Source: DASUPK01 sp963736685
GTDB taxonomy: Bacteria; Actinomycetota; Thermoleophilia; Solirubrobacterales; 70-9
Assembly (NCBI GenBank): GCA_963736685.1
Contig: CAVTPZ010000006.1
Location: 1-64,000, forward strand
Reading direction: 5' to 3'
DNA length: 64,000 bases
Shown here: one piece after another, positions 51,865 to 60,852 of the stretch
Position numbering within the stretch: the first letter of the stretch is position 1
Layout: each line of letters starts with the position of its first letter
Position numbers and translations under genes: made by a program
The notes under the pieces: model-generated
The model's database searches: none
Seen by the model: only the letters and a program-made list of their open reading frames with translations
What the model was told of the DNA's origin: nothing

Positions 51865-53928
51865 ATGCGTCCAGGCAGGCCATTTGACCAAAAACCAGGG
51901 CTAAAGCTCTGGACGTACGTTCCGATACCTGCTGCTGTGGGGCGTATCGCGTATCCCCGAAGTCCTCGTCGCAGGGTTCTGCCCTGGGCCGCCATGGTCT
52001 TCTCGATCATCTGGGGCACCGTCATCGGGTTCGCGGCGACGAAGGGAAACCCGGGGCTGGCTGCATTCGCCGGCGTCGGAATGCTCTTCACCCTGGGCAT
52101 GACCGTCCTGCTCCACCGTCAGCGGGTGGAGCTTCGCGACCTGGCTGAGACCGACACGCTCACCGGACTGATCAACCACCGAGGCTTCCAGCGTGCCCTA
52201 CGCAGTGAACTCGAGAAGGCGGCCGCGGAGCGGCAGCCCCTCGCCCTGGTCGCGCTGGACATCGACGACTTCAAGGCAGTCAACGAACGCCACGGTCATC
52301 CCTTCGGCGATGGCGTCCTCGAGGGGGTGGCCGCGCAGCTGCACAAGGCGGTCAGGAGGGGCGACATCGCGGCCCGAACGGGCGGCGAGGAGTTCGCACT
52401 GATCCTCCCCGGGACCGCCGCCGAGGCTGCGCAGGAGATCGCCGAGCGGGTGCGGACGGCGATCGCCCGGCTCTCGCCCGCCGGTTCCGAGCTCAGCTCT
52501 TCGGCCGGAGTCGCGGTCTTCCCGGTCGACTCCGACGACGCCGCAACGCTGCTCCAACTCGCCGAGGGCGCCCTCTACTGGGCCAAGCGCTCCGGCAAGT
52601 CGAGGACGCGGCGCTTCGACCCGGACCACGTCCGGCTCAGCGGAGACGCCCCACAGCGTTCCGAGATCGAGCGAATCCTCGAGCAGCGGGCGATCGAGCC
52701 CCTCTACCAGCCGGTCGCCTCCCTGACCACCGGCCGCCTGATCGGCTACGAGGCCCTCGCCCGCTTCCCCGACGCGCCGGACCGACCTCCCTCGACCTGG
52801 TTCGCGCAGGCCAACGCCTGCGGGCTCGGCCCCGAGCTCGAGGCCGCCGCGATCCAGGCAGCGCTGCGAACGACGGGGCGCCCGCCGCGGACGCACCTGG
52901 CGATCAATGTCAGCCCATCTGCCCTCTCGACAGAGGCGGTCAAGAGCGTCCTGCCCGATGACCTCTCCGACGTGATCGTGGAGCTCACCGAGCACGAGGT
53001 CTACGTCGGCGACAGCCTGCTGGCGAACTCGCTGGCGCAGCTCCGCGAGCGTGGCGCCAGGATCGCCATCGATGACGCAGGCGCGGGCTACGCCGGCCTC
53101 AAGCAGGTCATGTGGGTCCGACCGGACATCGTCAAGCTCGACCTGGAGCTGACCCGCGCCATCCACTCGGACCCGGTGCGCATGGCCCTGGTCGAGTCGC
53201 TGGTCCGGTTCGCCCGCCGGGTGGGCGCCACGGTGTGCGCTGAGGGCATCGAGACCCACGACGACATCGAGGTGCTGGCGAACCTGGACGTACCGTGGGG
53301 GCAGGGCTATGCGATCGGGCGCCCCGCGCCGCCCTGGAGCCAGGTCGCGCCACCCGCCGCAGAGACCTGCCACCAGGCACTCGCCCAGGCGCTGATCTCG
53401 ACGCCGGGCGCCGACACCCCCATGATTTCGGCCGGTGACCGGCGCCTGGAGCACCTCAGCGCCCGGCTCGCCAACGCCAGGTCACGCGAGGACCTAAACA
53501 GCGCCCTCGACCTGATCGCCGGAGAGCTCCACGCCGACAAGGTCGCGCTCTCGCAGTGGCACCCGGACGCCGGCAACGTCGAGACCCTCGTGGAGAGCGG
53601 CGAACAGCCCGAGGAGGAGTTCTTCTCCGTCGAGGAGTACCCGACCACCGGCCGGGTGCTGGAGCGACAGGAGTCCGCCCAGATCATGGTCGGGGATCCT
53701 CGCGCGGACCGCAACGAGATCGAGCTGATGTTCTCGCTCGGCTATCGGACTGTGCTGATGGTCCCGGTGGTCCATCGAGGCGAGAGTCTCGGCATCGTCG
53801 AGGCGCTCTGCCACGAGGAGCGGCCCTGGACTCGCACCGAGATGAACCGGGCGCGGATCATCGCCAACCAGCTCGCCCCGGTGATCCAATCCTTCTTCCG
53901 GGTCCCGGACCCGGAGCGTTTTCTCTAG
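51865..53928 (+). CDS. GGDEF-EAL-GAF hybrid cyclic-di-GMP protein
   Basis: This 687-residue protein has two membrane segments (about 41-60 and 65-84). A GGDEF cyclase domain follows, with the active-site motif GGEEF at about 173-177. An EAL phosphodiesterase domain comes next (YEALARF, LAINVSPSALS, ELTEHE, IDDAGAGYAGLKQV, VKLDLELTR, AEGIET). A C-terminal GAF domain lies at about residues 530-680. Most EAL catalytic residues look present, although DDAG replaces DDFG. Both activities are therefore possible. ATG 51865 lies behind aggggggcgg; the longer frame is a shadow. Confidence 0.92.
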   Translation: MRPGRPFDQKPGLKLWTYVPIPAAVGRIAYPRSPRRRVLPWAAMVFSIIWGTVIGFAATKGNPGLAAFAGVGMLFTLGMTVLLHRQRVELRDLAETDTLTGLINHRGFQRALRSELEKAAAERQPLALVALDIDDFKAVNERHGHPFGDGVLEGVAAQLHKAVRRGDIAARTGGEEFALILPGTAAEAAQEIAERVRTAIARLSPAGSELSSSAGVAVFPVDSDDAATLLQLAEGALYWAKRSGKSRTRRFDPDHVRLSGDAPQRSEIERILEQRAIEPLYQPVASLTTGRLIGYEALARFPDAPDRPPSTWFAQANACGLGPELEAAAIQAALRTTGRPPRTHLAINVSPSALSTEAVKSVLPDDLSDVIVELTEHEVYVGDSLLANSLAQLRERGARIAIDDAGAGYAGLKQVMWVRPDIVKLDLELTRAIHSDPVRMALVESLVRFARRVGATVCAEGIETHDDIEVLANLDVPWGQGYAIGRPAPPWSQVAPPAAETCHQALAQALISTPGADTPMISAGDRRLEHLSARLANARSREDLNSALDLIAGELHADKVALSQWHPDAGNVETLVESGEQPEEEFFSVEEYPTTGRVLERQESAQIMVGDPRADRNEIELMFSLGYRTVLMVPVVHRGESLGIVEALCHEERPWTRTEMNRARIIANQLAPVIQSFFRVPDPERFL

Positions 53929-54287
53929 AGGCTTCGTCTGCGCTCGAAGTCGCGCCGGATGCTGTCCGGCCTGCCCCACCACTGCATGATCTCGGCGCGT
54001 CCCTCCTGTGCATCGCGCACCCGGAACTCGCCACCGATCCCCTCGCGGTCGAGCTTCGTGAGCGCGCCCCGGACGGTCTCGGCGGCCGCGGCGTGCCCGA
54101 ATCGGTGAGCCACGTTGATCCGCCAGTGCCAGTCGGCGCGCGAGTACGGCTGCGCGTTCACCAGCGAGAGAATCACTGCCGCGTCGACGTAACGGGTCTC
54201 GTCGGCGATCCGCAGATCGAGCTCCAGATCCGTCCAGTCATCCGGCAACGTCTCGACGACCGCGTCGAAGTCCTCGGCGAGTGCCAT
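53925..54287 (-). CDS. conserved hypothetical protein
   Basis: This 120-residue acidic protein starts with ALAEDFDAVVETLPDDWTDL. The middle (ADWHWRINVAHRFGHAAAAE) and end (AEIMQWWGRPDSIRRDFERR) are rich in Trp, Arg and His. No domain is recognised. Its stop shares a CTAG palindrome with the stop of the GGDEF-EAL gene. The mntH stop lies 13 bp upstream of its start, on the same strand, so read-through from mntR-mntH is possible. Confidence 0.7.
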   Translation of the reverse strand: MALAEDFDAVVETLPDDWTDLELDLRIADETRYVDAAVILSLVNAQPYSRADWHWRINVAHRFGHAAAAETVRGALTKLDREGIGGEFRVRDAQEGRAEIMQWWGRPDSIRRDFERRRSL

Positions 54288-54300
54288 GGAAGAAGCCTAG

Positions 54301-55680
54301 CTAGCCGATGAAGACCTGCTCGATCAGGAAGACGTTGAGGGCGATGATCAGTCCCGAGAGGACGGAGGTGAGCACCGTCAGCCAGGCCGGACTCACGAGG
54401 GAACCCATCAGATCCCGGCGGCGGGTCAGCATCACCAGGGGGACCAGCGCGAATGGGATGCCGAAGGAGAGCACCACCTGGCTGGCGACGAGCGCATCGG
54501 TTGGATCGAGCCCGATGCCGAGCACGATCAGGGCCGGCGCAAGCGTGATCGCCCGCCGGATGAAGATCGGGATGCGCCGCCTGATGAACCCCTGCATGAC
54601 GACCTGGCCGGCCATGGTTCCGACGGACGAGGAGGCGTAGCCGGACGCCAGCAGCGCAATTCCGAAGATCGTCGCTGCGCTTGGGGAGACGACCTGCTTG
54701 AGCGCGTCGTACGCCCCATCGATGCTGTCGATCCCGGCGAGGCCGCTGCCATGGAAGAGGGCGGCGGCCATGATCATCATCGAGAGGTTCACGGCGCCCG
54801 CGAGCGCCATCGCGATCACGACGTCGATCCGCTCGAACCGCAGGATCTTCCGCTTCTCCGACTCGTCGCGACCCACGATTCGCCGCTGGGTGAGCGCCGA
54901 ATGCAGATAGATCACGTGCGGCATCACCGTTGCGCCGATGATCCCGGTGGCCAGCAGGATGCTCTCCGTCCCGCTGAAGCCCGGTACGAAGAGGTGCTTG
55001 GCCACCTCACCGCCGTCAGGGTGCGACTCGAAGATCTCGAAGGCGAAGGCGAGGACGACGACGCCGACCATGCCCACGATCACGGCCTCGAGCCGGCGGA
55101 ACCCCTTCTGCTGGAGCCCGAGGATCGCGAACGCCCCCGCGCCCGCGAGCAGTCCGGCCGGGAACAGGGGGATCCCGAAGAGCAGGTTGAGCCCGAGGGC
55201 GGCGCCGACCACCTCCGCGATGTCGCAGGCGGCCGCCACAAGCTCCGCCTGCAGCCAGAGGCCCATTGAGGTGCGCCTCGAGAACGCGTCCCGGCAGGCC
55301 TCCGCCAGGTTCCTCCCGGTCGCGATCCCGAGCTTGGCCGACTGCGTCTGGACCACCATCGCGATCAGGTTCGCGCCGAGCACGACCCAGAGGAGCAGGT
55401 AGCCGAACTTGGCGCCGCCGGCGATGTTCGTGGCGAAGTTCCCCGGATCGACGTAGGCGACGGCGGCGATGAACGCGGGGCCGAGGAACGGCCAGATCCT
55501 GGCAAGCCCCCGGCTATGCCCGTCAAGAGAGCGCCGGGCCGCCCGGTTGACGGCGGCCTCGCCGGGAAGGACGTCCTCGGGGAGCACGTTCTCGCCGCCG
55601 CCCAGGCTGTCCCCCGGAGGGGGAGGCGAGGAGAGCTCGCCGGGCACCGGATCTACGAGGCCGACATCGTCCTCAGGCAC
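54301..55680 (-). CDS. mntH: NRAMP-family Mn2+/Fe2+ transporter
   Basis: This 459-residue proton-coupled metal importer has eleven or so membrane helices. The metal-binding motif VDPGNFATNIAGGAKFGY is in helix 1, and MPHVIYLHSALTQ (MPH) in helix 6. An N-terminal cytoplasmic extension of about 50 residues, rich in Pro/Gly and acid, precedes helix 1. The start overlaps the mntR stop by 8 bp, so the two genes form a translationally coupled operon. It would respond to manganese shortage through MntR. Confidence 0.94.
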   Translation of the reverse strand: MPEDDVGLVDPVPGELSSPPPPGDSLGGGENVLPEDVLPGEAAVNRAARRSLDGHSRGLARIWPFLGPAFIAAVAYVDPGNFATNIAGGAKFGYLLLWVVLGANLIAMVVQTQSAKLGIATGRNLAEACRDAFSRRTSMGLWLQAELVAAACDIAEVVGAALGLNLLFGIPLFPAGLLAGAGAFAILGLQQKGFRRLEAVIVGMVGVVVLAFAFEIFESHPDGGEVAKHLFVPGFSGTESILLATGIIGATVMPHVIYLHSALTQRRIVGRDESEKRKILRFERIDVVIAMALAGAVNLSMMIMAAALFHGSGLAGIDSIDGAYDALKQVVSPSAATIFGIALLASGYASSSVGTMAGQVVMQGFIRRRIPIFIRRAITLAPALIVLGIGLDPTDALVASQVVLSFGIPFALVPLVMLTRRRDLMGSLVSPAWLTVLTSVLSGLIIALNVFLIEQVFIG

Positions 55681-56374
55681 GGCGGACCCTCATGCTCTCC
55701 GCCAGCTCGGGACCGAGCGGATGCCTGCGGCGGCCGATCTCGACGACGACCGGGCCGCCGAACGGCTCACGGCCTCTGACCACGAGCTTCGCGCCCGGCT
55801 GAATGGAGCGCTCCGCCAGGTAGCGGAGCATCGAGGCGTCGCTGTCGGAGACGCGGGTGAAGACCCCCGACTGCCCCACCTCGAGCTGCGTGAGCGGGAC
55901 CGAGTCATCGGTTCGGACGGCGAGGTCGCGGTCCGGGATCGGATCCCCGTGCGGGTCGAGTGCCGGCTGCCCGAGCTTCGCCGCGATCAGCTCCTCCAGT
56001 TCCTCCGAGATGTGGTGCTCGAGCACCTCGGCCTCCTCATGGACCTGGTCCCACGGCATGCCGAGGACCTCGGCCAGGAAGAGTTCGATCAACCGGTGAT
56101 GCCGGATCACCTCGAGCGCGATGCGCTGGCCCTCGGGCGTCAGGCGCGCGCCGCGGTAGGGCGCGTATTCGACCACTCCCTCGTCGGCGAGCCGCCGCAG
56201 CATTCCGGAGGCCGACGCCGGCGTGACTCCGAGCCGCTGCGCGACCGCCGTCGTCCCCACGCCATCCGGCTCGCGCTCCTGCAGCTCGTAGAGCGCCTTC
56301 GTGTAGTTCTCGGCGCCCTCGTTCGTGCGTCGCTTGGGATGGGCGTTGTGGGCCTGGTCCGACATCGACGGCAT
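55673..56374 (-). CDS. mntR: DtxR/MntR-family metal-dependent repressor
   Basis: This 233-residue repressor has three parts. A winged helix at about residues 20-75 (TTAVAQRLGVTPASASGMLR), a metal-binding/dimerisation domain to about 150 (ALEVIRHHRLIELFLAEVLG, HEEAEVLEHHISEELEELI) and a C-terminal FeoA/SH3-like domain (LVVRGREPFGGPVVVEIG). With Mn2+ or Fe2+ bound it should shut off its own mntR-mntH operon. A candidate operator lies at 56397-56412 just upstream. ATG 56374 or 56365 is the start. Confidence 0.92.
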   Translation of the reverse strand: MPSMSDQAHNAHPKRRTNEGAENYTKALYELQEREPDGVGTTAVAQRLGVTPASASGMLRRLADEGVVEYAPYRGARLTPEGQRIALEVIRHHRLIELFLAEVLGMPWDQVHEEAEVLEHHISEELEELIAAKLGQPALDPHGDPIPDRDLAVRTDDSVPLTQLEVGQSGVFTRVSDSDASMLRYLAERSIQPGAKLVVRGREPFGGPVVVEIGRRRHPLGPELAESMRVRRA

Positions 56375-56396
56375 TGAAGCACATCCGAACTCGGAA

Positions 56397-56412
56397 GTTA
56401 GGCTTGACTAAC
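56397..56412. promoter_or_regulatory. candidate DtxR/MntR operator
   Basis: A perfect inverted repeat GTTAG-6 nt-CTAAC lies 23 bp upstream of the mntR start codon and 47 bp upstream of ygfZ. The half-site resembles the TTAGG/CCTAA-type operators of DtxR-family repressors. It would serve autoregulation of mntR-mntH. Confidence 0.6.
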
Positions 56413-56458
56413 ATATTCGCGCGCCCGAGTCGCCGAAGTCGAGACCTACAATCGACCT

Positions 56459-57418
56459 GTGGCTGAGACGGCGACACGGGTCGATTTGGACGGGCAGTAC
56501 CGCGCTCTCCGGGAGGAGGCCGGGTTCCTGCGCAGGGACCGCACCTGCCTGTTGGTCACCGGCCCCGATGCCGCCGAGTACCTGCAGGGCCAGCTGACCA
56601 ACGACGTCGAGGCAATCGAGGCCGGGCAGGGCCGCTATGCGGCGCTCCTCGACCGCAAGGGCCACCTCTCCTCGGACATGCGCGTCCTCAACCTCTCAGG
56701 GGGCGGCATCTGGCTCGACCTCGAGCCCGCCGGCGGCGAGGCGGTTCTGAAGCACCTGCGGACCTACAGCATCGGCCGGGAGGTCCAGATCGACGACGCC
56801 ACCGGCGACTGGGCGATCGTCTCGCTGATCGGACCCCGTGCGGCTGAGCTCTCCGGCTTCGACGGCCTTGGGCCCGAGCACGCCCAGCGCTCTCGCCACT
56901 GGAACGGCACCGAGGTGCTCGGCGTCGCGACGGACCTCGGCATCGACCTGATCGTCAGAGCCGCCGACGCGGACGTGCTCGACGCCTCGCTCGACGCGGC
57001 CGGCGCCGTGCGGGTGAGCGACGAGGCCGCCGAGATCATCCGGGTCGAGTCCGGCAGGCCGCGGTTCGGAGCCGACATGAGCTCGGAGCACATGCCGGCG
57101 GAGGCTGGAATCGTCGATCGCGCCGTCGACTTCGAGAAGGGCTGCTACATCGGCCAGGAGCCCGTGGCGCGCCTCCACTACCGAGGTAAGCCGAACCGCA
57201 CGCTCCGCGGGCTCCGCCTGAGCGCGCCTGCCGCGCACGGCGATTCGCTGCTGCTGGGCGAAAAGGAGGTCGGCGAGATCGGCACCGCCTGCCTCTCCCC
57301 CGCGCACGGGCAGATCGCGCTCGCGATCATCCGCCGCGAAGCCGCCGAGGGGGAGCAGCTCGACGTCGCCGGCGGCGAGGCGACCGCCGAGGTGGTCGAG
57401 TTGCCCTTCACCGCCTGA
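56459..57418 (+). CDS. ygfZ: YgfZ/GcvT-domain folate-binding protein
   Basis: This 319-residue protein is related to the glycine-cleavage T protein but lacks that pathway's context. It carries the YgfZ signature FEKGCYIGQEPVARLHYRGK (C-x-G-Q-E) that assists folate-dependent maintenance of some iron-sulfur enzymes. N-terminal segments LVTGPDAAEYLQGQLTNDVE and YAALLDRKGHLSSDMRVL also match. The GTG start at 56459 is divergent from mntR, with an 84-bp shared upstream region. Confidence 0.93.
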   Translation: MAETATRVDLDGQYRALREEAGFLRRDRTCLLVTGPDAAEYLQGQLTNDVEAIEAGQGRYAALLDRKGHLSSDMRVLNLSGGGIWLDLEPAGGEAVLKHLRTYSIGREVQIDDATGDWAIVSLIGPRAAELSGFDGLGPEHAQRSRHWNGTEVLGVATDLGIDLIVRAADADVLDASLDAAGAVRVSDEAAEIIRVESGRPRFGADMSSEHMPAEAGIVDRAVDFEKGCYIGQEPVARLHYRGKPNRTLRGLRLSAPAAHGDSLLLGEKEVGEIGTACLSPAHGQIALAIIRREAAEGEQLDVAGGEATAEVVELPFTA

Positions 57419-57463
57419 CGACTGAAGCCGGGCATCCCGCGGTTCGGCTAGATTCCTCGGCGC

Positions 57464-57874
57464 ATGCTGCGGAGGAGGGGCAGAGCGCTGCTCTTGCCGG
57501 CCACGTTGCTGGTCGTCCTCGTCGTCGCGGGCTGTGGCCGCAACGACTTCAACAACGACCCTCGGCCCCCAATCCCCGCCGAGGTCAGCGTGAAGGTCGC
57601 GACCGACGGTGTGGGAGTCTCGCCCAAGGAGTTCGGCGCGGGTCTCGTCAACTTCACGATCGCCAATCTCACGAACGAGACGGGGAGCCTGGCCATCCAC
57701 GGCCCGGTCAGCGCGAACTCGGACCCGATCGCTCCCGGGGACACCGGCACCATCAAGGTCAACGTGCCGAGCGGCAGCTACGAGGCGAGTGTCGACGGCT
57801 TCGCCGTGCGGCCCTTCAGCTTCACCGTGGGGCCCGAGCGGCCCTCGGGAAAGAACGACCTGCTGCTGCCCTAG
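57464..57874 (+). CDS. small lipoprotein with cupredoxin-like fold
   Basis: This 136-residue lipoprotein has a signal with lipobox LVVAGC (Cys at about 24). The mature part (VNFTIANLTNETGSLAIHGP, TGTIKVNVPSGSYEASVDGF) looks like a beta-sandwich of the cupredoxin/BsuPI type. The type 1 copper ligands (Cys, Met) are not seen. The role is unknown. It starts 45 bp after ygfZ, and its stop shares CTAG with the next, opposing gene. Confidence 0.78.
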   Translation: MLRRRGRALLLPATLLVVLVVAGCGRNDFNNDPRPPIPAEVSVKVATDGVGVSPKEFGAGLVNFTIANLTNETGSLAIHGPVSANSDPIAPGDTGTIKVNVPSGSYEASVDGFAVRPFSFTVGPERPSGKNDLLLP

Positions 57875-58110
57875 CTCGCGTCCCGCGAAGGGCTGGGCTC
57901 CCCCACCAGGCGGGGGAGGACCGAGTTCAGCATCACCTCGAGGCGCGCGTAGCCGCCCGCGTGCTCAGCCGATCCAAGCGTCTCGGCGACGCGAGCCGGG
58001 TCGACTCGATGCAGCCTGCTTCCGCTACCCCCGCGGGGGGCAACCCCTGTGTTTTCGGACGCTTCCATGCGGGCTCTGTCATTCATGTCGTCCTGCGGCA
58101 TGCCCGCCAT
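57871..58110 (-). CDS. small hypothetical protein
   Basis: This open frame of 79 residues ends at 57871. Its C-terminal half (RVAETLGSAEHAGGYARLEV, then VLPRLVGEP) has a plausible amphipathic helix and normal codon use, while the N-terminal part is less convincing. A start at an internal ATG is possible. It has no recognised family. The opposite strand carries nothing convincing here. Confidence 0.4.
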   Translation of the reverse strand: MAGMPQDDMNDRARMEASENTGVAPRGGSGSRLHRVDPARVAETLGSAEHAGGYARLEVMLNSVLPRLVGEPSPSRDAS

Positions 58111-58153
58111 GATCCCCTACGCCTCGGTTGGACGGAATTTCCGGAGGATCAAA

Positions 58154-59470
58154 CTAGGCCGCTGCGTCCTCGGCGCCCGCCACCTCGATCAGGGACTCGA
58201 TTCGCGATAGGCACGTCTCGACGTCGCCGACCATCCCGTCGACCTCCTCCCGGGCCTTGTCGGCACTCGTCGTGATGCTGGTGAGCGACTTCCTGATGCG
58301 GTTCACGCCCTTGAGCCGCGACTGGGCCTCCTCGGTCGCGGCCTGAATCCCCGGCGCGTCGATCTCATAGCCGCCGCTGGCGGTCGACAGAACTCTGGCG
58401 CGGACATAGCGGTAGACGAGGCGGAGAGCGTGCAGGCTGGGCTCGTCGCGATCGAGGACGACGATCATCTTGTTGCCCTGGTACTCGGTCAGCTCCTCGA
58501 GGCCGGCAGGGACCTTGTCGTCTCCCGCGACCACCAGGACGGCGTAGGAGGCATCGCGCTCCTTCATCGCGCCGTTGAGCTCAGCCCAGGCATCGTTCTT
58601 GGAGAGTCGACGGTTCTTGGCCTCGAAGACGACGGTCGCCATCGTCTGGCCGGACGCGGCCGCGAGCTCGACCACAGTGTCCCCCATCTTCCCGCCCGCC
58701 TCGGAGGACGTGTCGCCGACGTGATGGGCGGCGTCATCGCGTGCCTCGGCGATCGACTCGATCTCCGAGTGGACCATCTCCTCGAAGGAGCGGCCCTTGC
58801 GCGTGCCGGCCTCCTCGGCCTCGGCGACGCGTGAATCAGCCTCCTGCTTCTCGAGCAGCCGGGCCAGGTTCTCCCGGAGCGCGGCAACCTCCTTGTGCAG
58901 CGCGCGCGCCTCTCCGGTGTGGCTCTCGCGAAGCCGCTCGACCTCCTGCCGGTGGCGCTCCTCGGCCTCGAGCATCGCCTTGCCGAGCCGTGCCTGCACG
59001 GCCACCAGGGGGTTCGAGCCATCCTCCGCCGTCAGCAGCTTCACCAGGCCCATCCGCTGCTGCTCGCTGGCCGTGTCCACGATCTCCTTGATCTGGCGCT
59101 GGACCGAGTCGCTGCGGTCCGCGCCGAAGCGCTCCGTGATCGCCTCGTTGAGCGTCTTCCCGCCGTCCTGAAGGGTGGTCTCGAGGTCTCGGTTGAGTTG
59201 GCCGAGGCTTTCCTGAAGCTCGCGCTTGACGAGATCCACGTTCGTCGTGACGGACTCGCTGTCGATGATCCGGGTGCCGATCTCGATGGCCTTGCGGACG
59301 GTCTCCGCGGGCGGCCGCTTCTGCACCGCCTGATCACGCACCACGCGCGCGGCCAGCTCGTCGATGACCTCGAGGCGCTCGATCACCAGGCGGTCCTCGA
59401 GGGGACGGACAGAGGGCTTCCCCTCCTCCGGGTTGTCGAGCGGCAGTTGTGGCTTCTCGGATGCCTCCAT
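58154..59470 (-). CDS. coiled-coil protein with nuclease-like core
   Basis: This protein has about 438 residues. The N-terminal 250 residues are mostly helix and coiled coil (for example KAMLEAEERHRQEVERLRES and HKEVAALRENLARLLEKQEA). A compact segment GDTVVELAAASGQTMATVVF followed by EAKNRRLS then resembles the D...ExK core of PD-(D/E)xK nucleases, as in RmuC or DUF2130 proteins. A helical tail ends the protein. ATG 59470 is chosen; upstream extension runs into the next promoter. DNA-related function is an inference. Confidence 0.72.
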   Translation of the reverse strand: MEASEKPQLPLDNPEEGKPSVRPLEDRLVIERLEVIDELAARVVRDQAVQKRPPAETVRKAIEIGTRIIDSESVTTNVDLVKRELQESLGQLNRDLETTLQDGGKTLNEAITERFGADRSDSVQRQIKEIVDTASEQQRMGLVKLLTAEDGSNPLVAVQARLGKAMLEAEERHRQEVERLRESHTGEARALHKEVAALRENLARLLEKQEADSRVAEAEEAGTRKGRSFEEMVHSEIESIAEARDDAAHHVGDTSSEAGGKMGDTVVELAAASGQTMATVVFEAKNRRLSKNDAWAELNGAMKERDASYAVLVVAGDDKVPAGLEELTEYQGNKMIVVLDRDEPSLHALRLVYRYVRARVLSTASGGYEIDAPGIQAATEEAQSRLKGVNRIRKSLTSITTSADKAREEVDGMVGDVETCLSRIESLIEVAGAEDAAA

Positions 59471-59595
59471 GGACTCTCGAACGTAGTCGGGGCTCCGGAC
59501 GAAACCTGACGAGGATTCGTTGACTACGATCCCACGCGTCCACCGCCACCAATCGGGTCGTGCTGACGCGCGTCCCCCGCCCAACGGGAGTCACA

Positions 59596-60852
59596 TTGGC
59601 CGTAGAGATCGCCGACGTAACCAAGCTTGAAGTCCAGCCGGGCGAACTGCCCGAGAAGATGGCCGCCTGGGTCATTCGCCAGGAGCGCGAGGGAGAGCCG
59701 AAGGACGCCTTCCAGGTGGAGGAGATCGATGTCCCCGAGCCGGGCGCCTTCGAGGTGATCGTCCGCGTGATGGCGGCCGGCGTCAACTTCAACAACGTCT
59801 GGGCCGCCCTCGGCAAGCCCGTCTCGGTGTTCGGCTACGGCGACCATCCCGAGTGGGGCCACCACATCGGCGGCTCCGACGCCTCGGGTGTCGTCTGGAA
59901 GGTCGGCGAGGGCGTCACCAAGTGGCAGCCCGGCGACGAGGTCGTGATCCATTGCAACCAGGCGTCCTACGAGGACGTCGAGGTCCATGGCCTGGACCCG
60001 CTCGCCGCCCCCAGCCAGCAGATCTGGGGATACGAGACGACGTGGGGCTCCTTCGCCCAGTTCACGAAGGTTCAGGCCCAGCAGCTGCTGCCGAAGCCCA
60101 AGAACCTCTCATGGGCGGAGTCCTCGGCGTACGGGCTCACCTACTTCACCGCCTACCGGATGCTGATGGACCAGTGCAAGCTCCAGGCGGGCCACAACGT
60201 CCTGATCTGGGGCGCGGCCGGCGGCCTCGGCGTCTTCGCCACCCAGCTCTGCAAGGCGGCCGGGGCGAACGCCGTGGGCGTCGTCTCCTCCGACGAGAAG
60301 GGCGAGCTGGTCAAGCGCCTCGGGGCGGTCGACTACATCAACCGCAACGAGTTCTCGGGGATGATGCGCACCGGCGACGAGACGCCCGATCAGGAGAAGG
60401 CCCGCTTCAAGGAGTCGCGAGGCTTCGCCAAGAAGGTCAAGGAGATCCTCGGCGACTCGCCCGACATCGTCTTCGAGCACGTCGGAAAGGCGACCTTCCC
60501 CACCTCGGTCTTCGTGGTGAAGCCGTTCGGCAAGGTGGTGATCTGCGGAGCGACCTCGGGCTACACGCTCGACTTCGACGTGCGCTACCTCTGGATGCGC
60601 CAGAAGCAGATCATCGGCTCGCACTTCGCCAACGCATACGAGTGCATGCGCGCCAACCAGCTCATGGCCGAGGGAAAGATCCAGCCGGTCCTCTGGCGGG
60701 TGATGGGCTTCGACGGCGTCGCCGAGGCGCACCAGCTTCTGCACGAGAACAAGCACCTCGGCAAGATCTCGATCCTCGTGGGCGCCACCAGTGAGGAGGA
60801 GGGCAAGCAGGAGGATGGCCCCGGGGCGATCCGCGCGGAGGTCGGCGCGTGA
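59596..60852 (+). CDS. ccr: crotonyl-CoA carboxylase/reductase
   Basis: This MDR enzyme of about 418 residues reduces crotonyl-CoA with NADPH while fixing CO2 to form ethylmalonyl-CoA. Family hallmarks are AAGVNFNNVWAALGKPVSVF, HHIGGSDASGVVWKVGEGV, QIWGYETTWGSFAQFTKVQ, IWGAAGGLGVFATQLCKAAG and RQKQIIGSHFANAYE. The Asn, Glu and His in the first, third and last segments correspond in position to the CO2-binding residues described in actinobacterial Ccr. It could feed ethylmalonyl-CoA into assimilation or polyketide precursors. The start is probably TTG 59596 behind cgggag; GTG 59560 is an alternative. Confidence 0.92.
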   Translation: MAVEIADVTKLEVQPGELPEKMAAWVIRQEREGEPKDAFQVEEIDVPEPGAFEVIVRVMAAGVNFNNVWAALGKPVSVFGYGDHPEWGHHIGGSDASGVVWKVGEGVTKWQPGDEVVIHCNQASYEDVEVHGLDPLAAPSQQIWGYETTWGSFAQFTKVQAQQLLPKPKNLSWAESSAYGLTYFTAYRMLMDQCKLQAGHNVLIWGAAGGLGVFATQLCKAAGANAVGVVSSDEKGELVKRLGAVDYINRNEFSGMMRTGDETPDQEKARFKESRGFAKKVKEILGDSPDIVFEHVGKATFPTSVFVVKPFGKVVICGATSGYTLDFDVRYLWMRQKQIIGSHFANAYECMRANQLMAEGKIQPVLWRVMGFDGVAEAHQLLHENKHLGKISILVGATSEEEGKQEDGPGAIRAEVGA

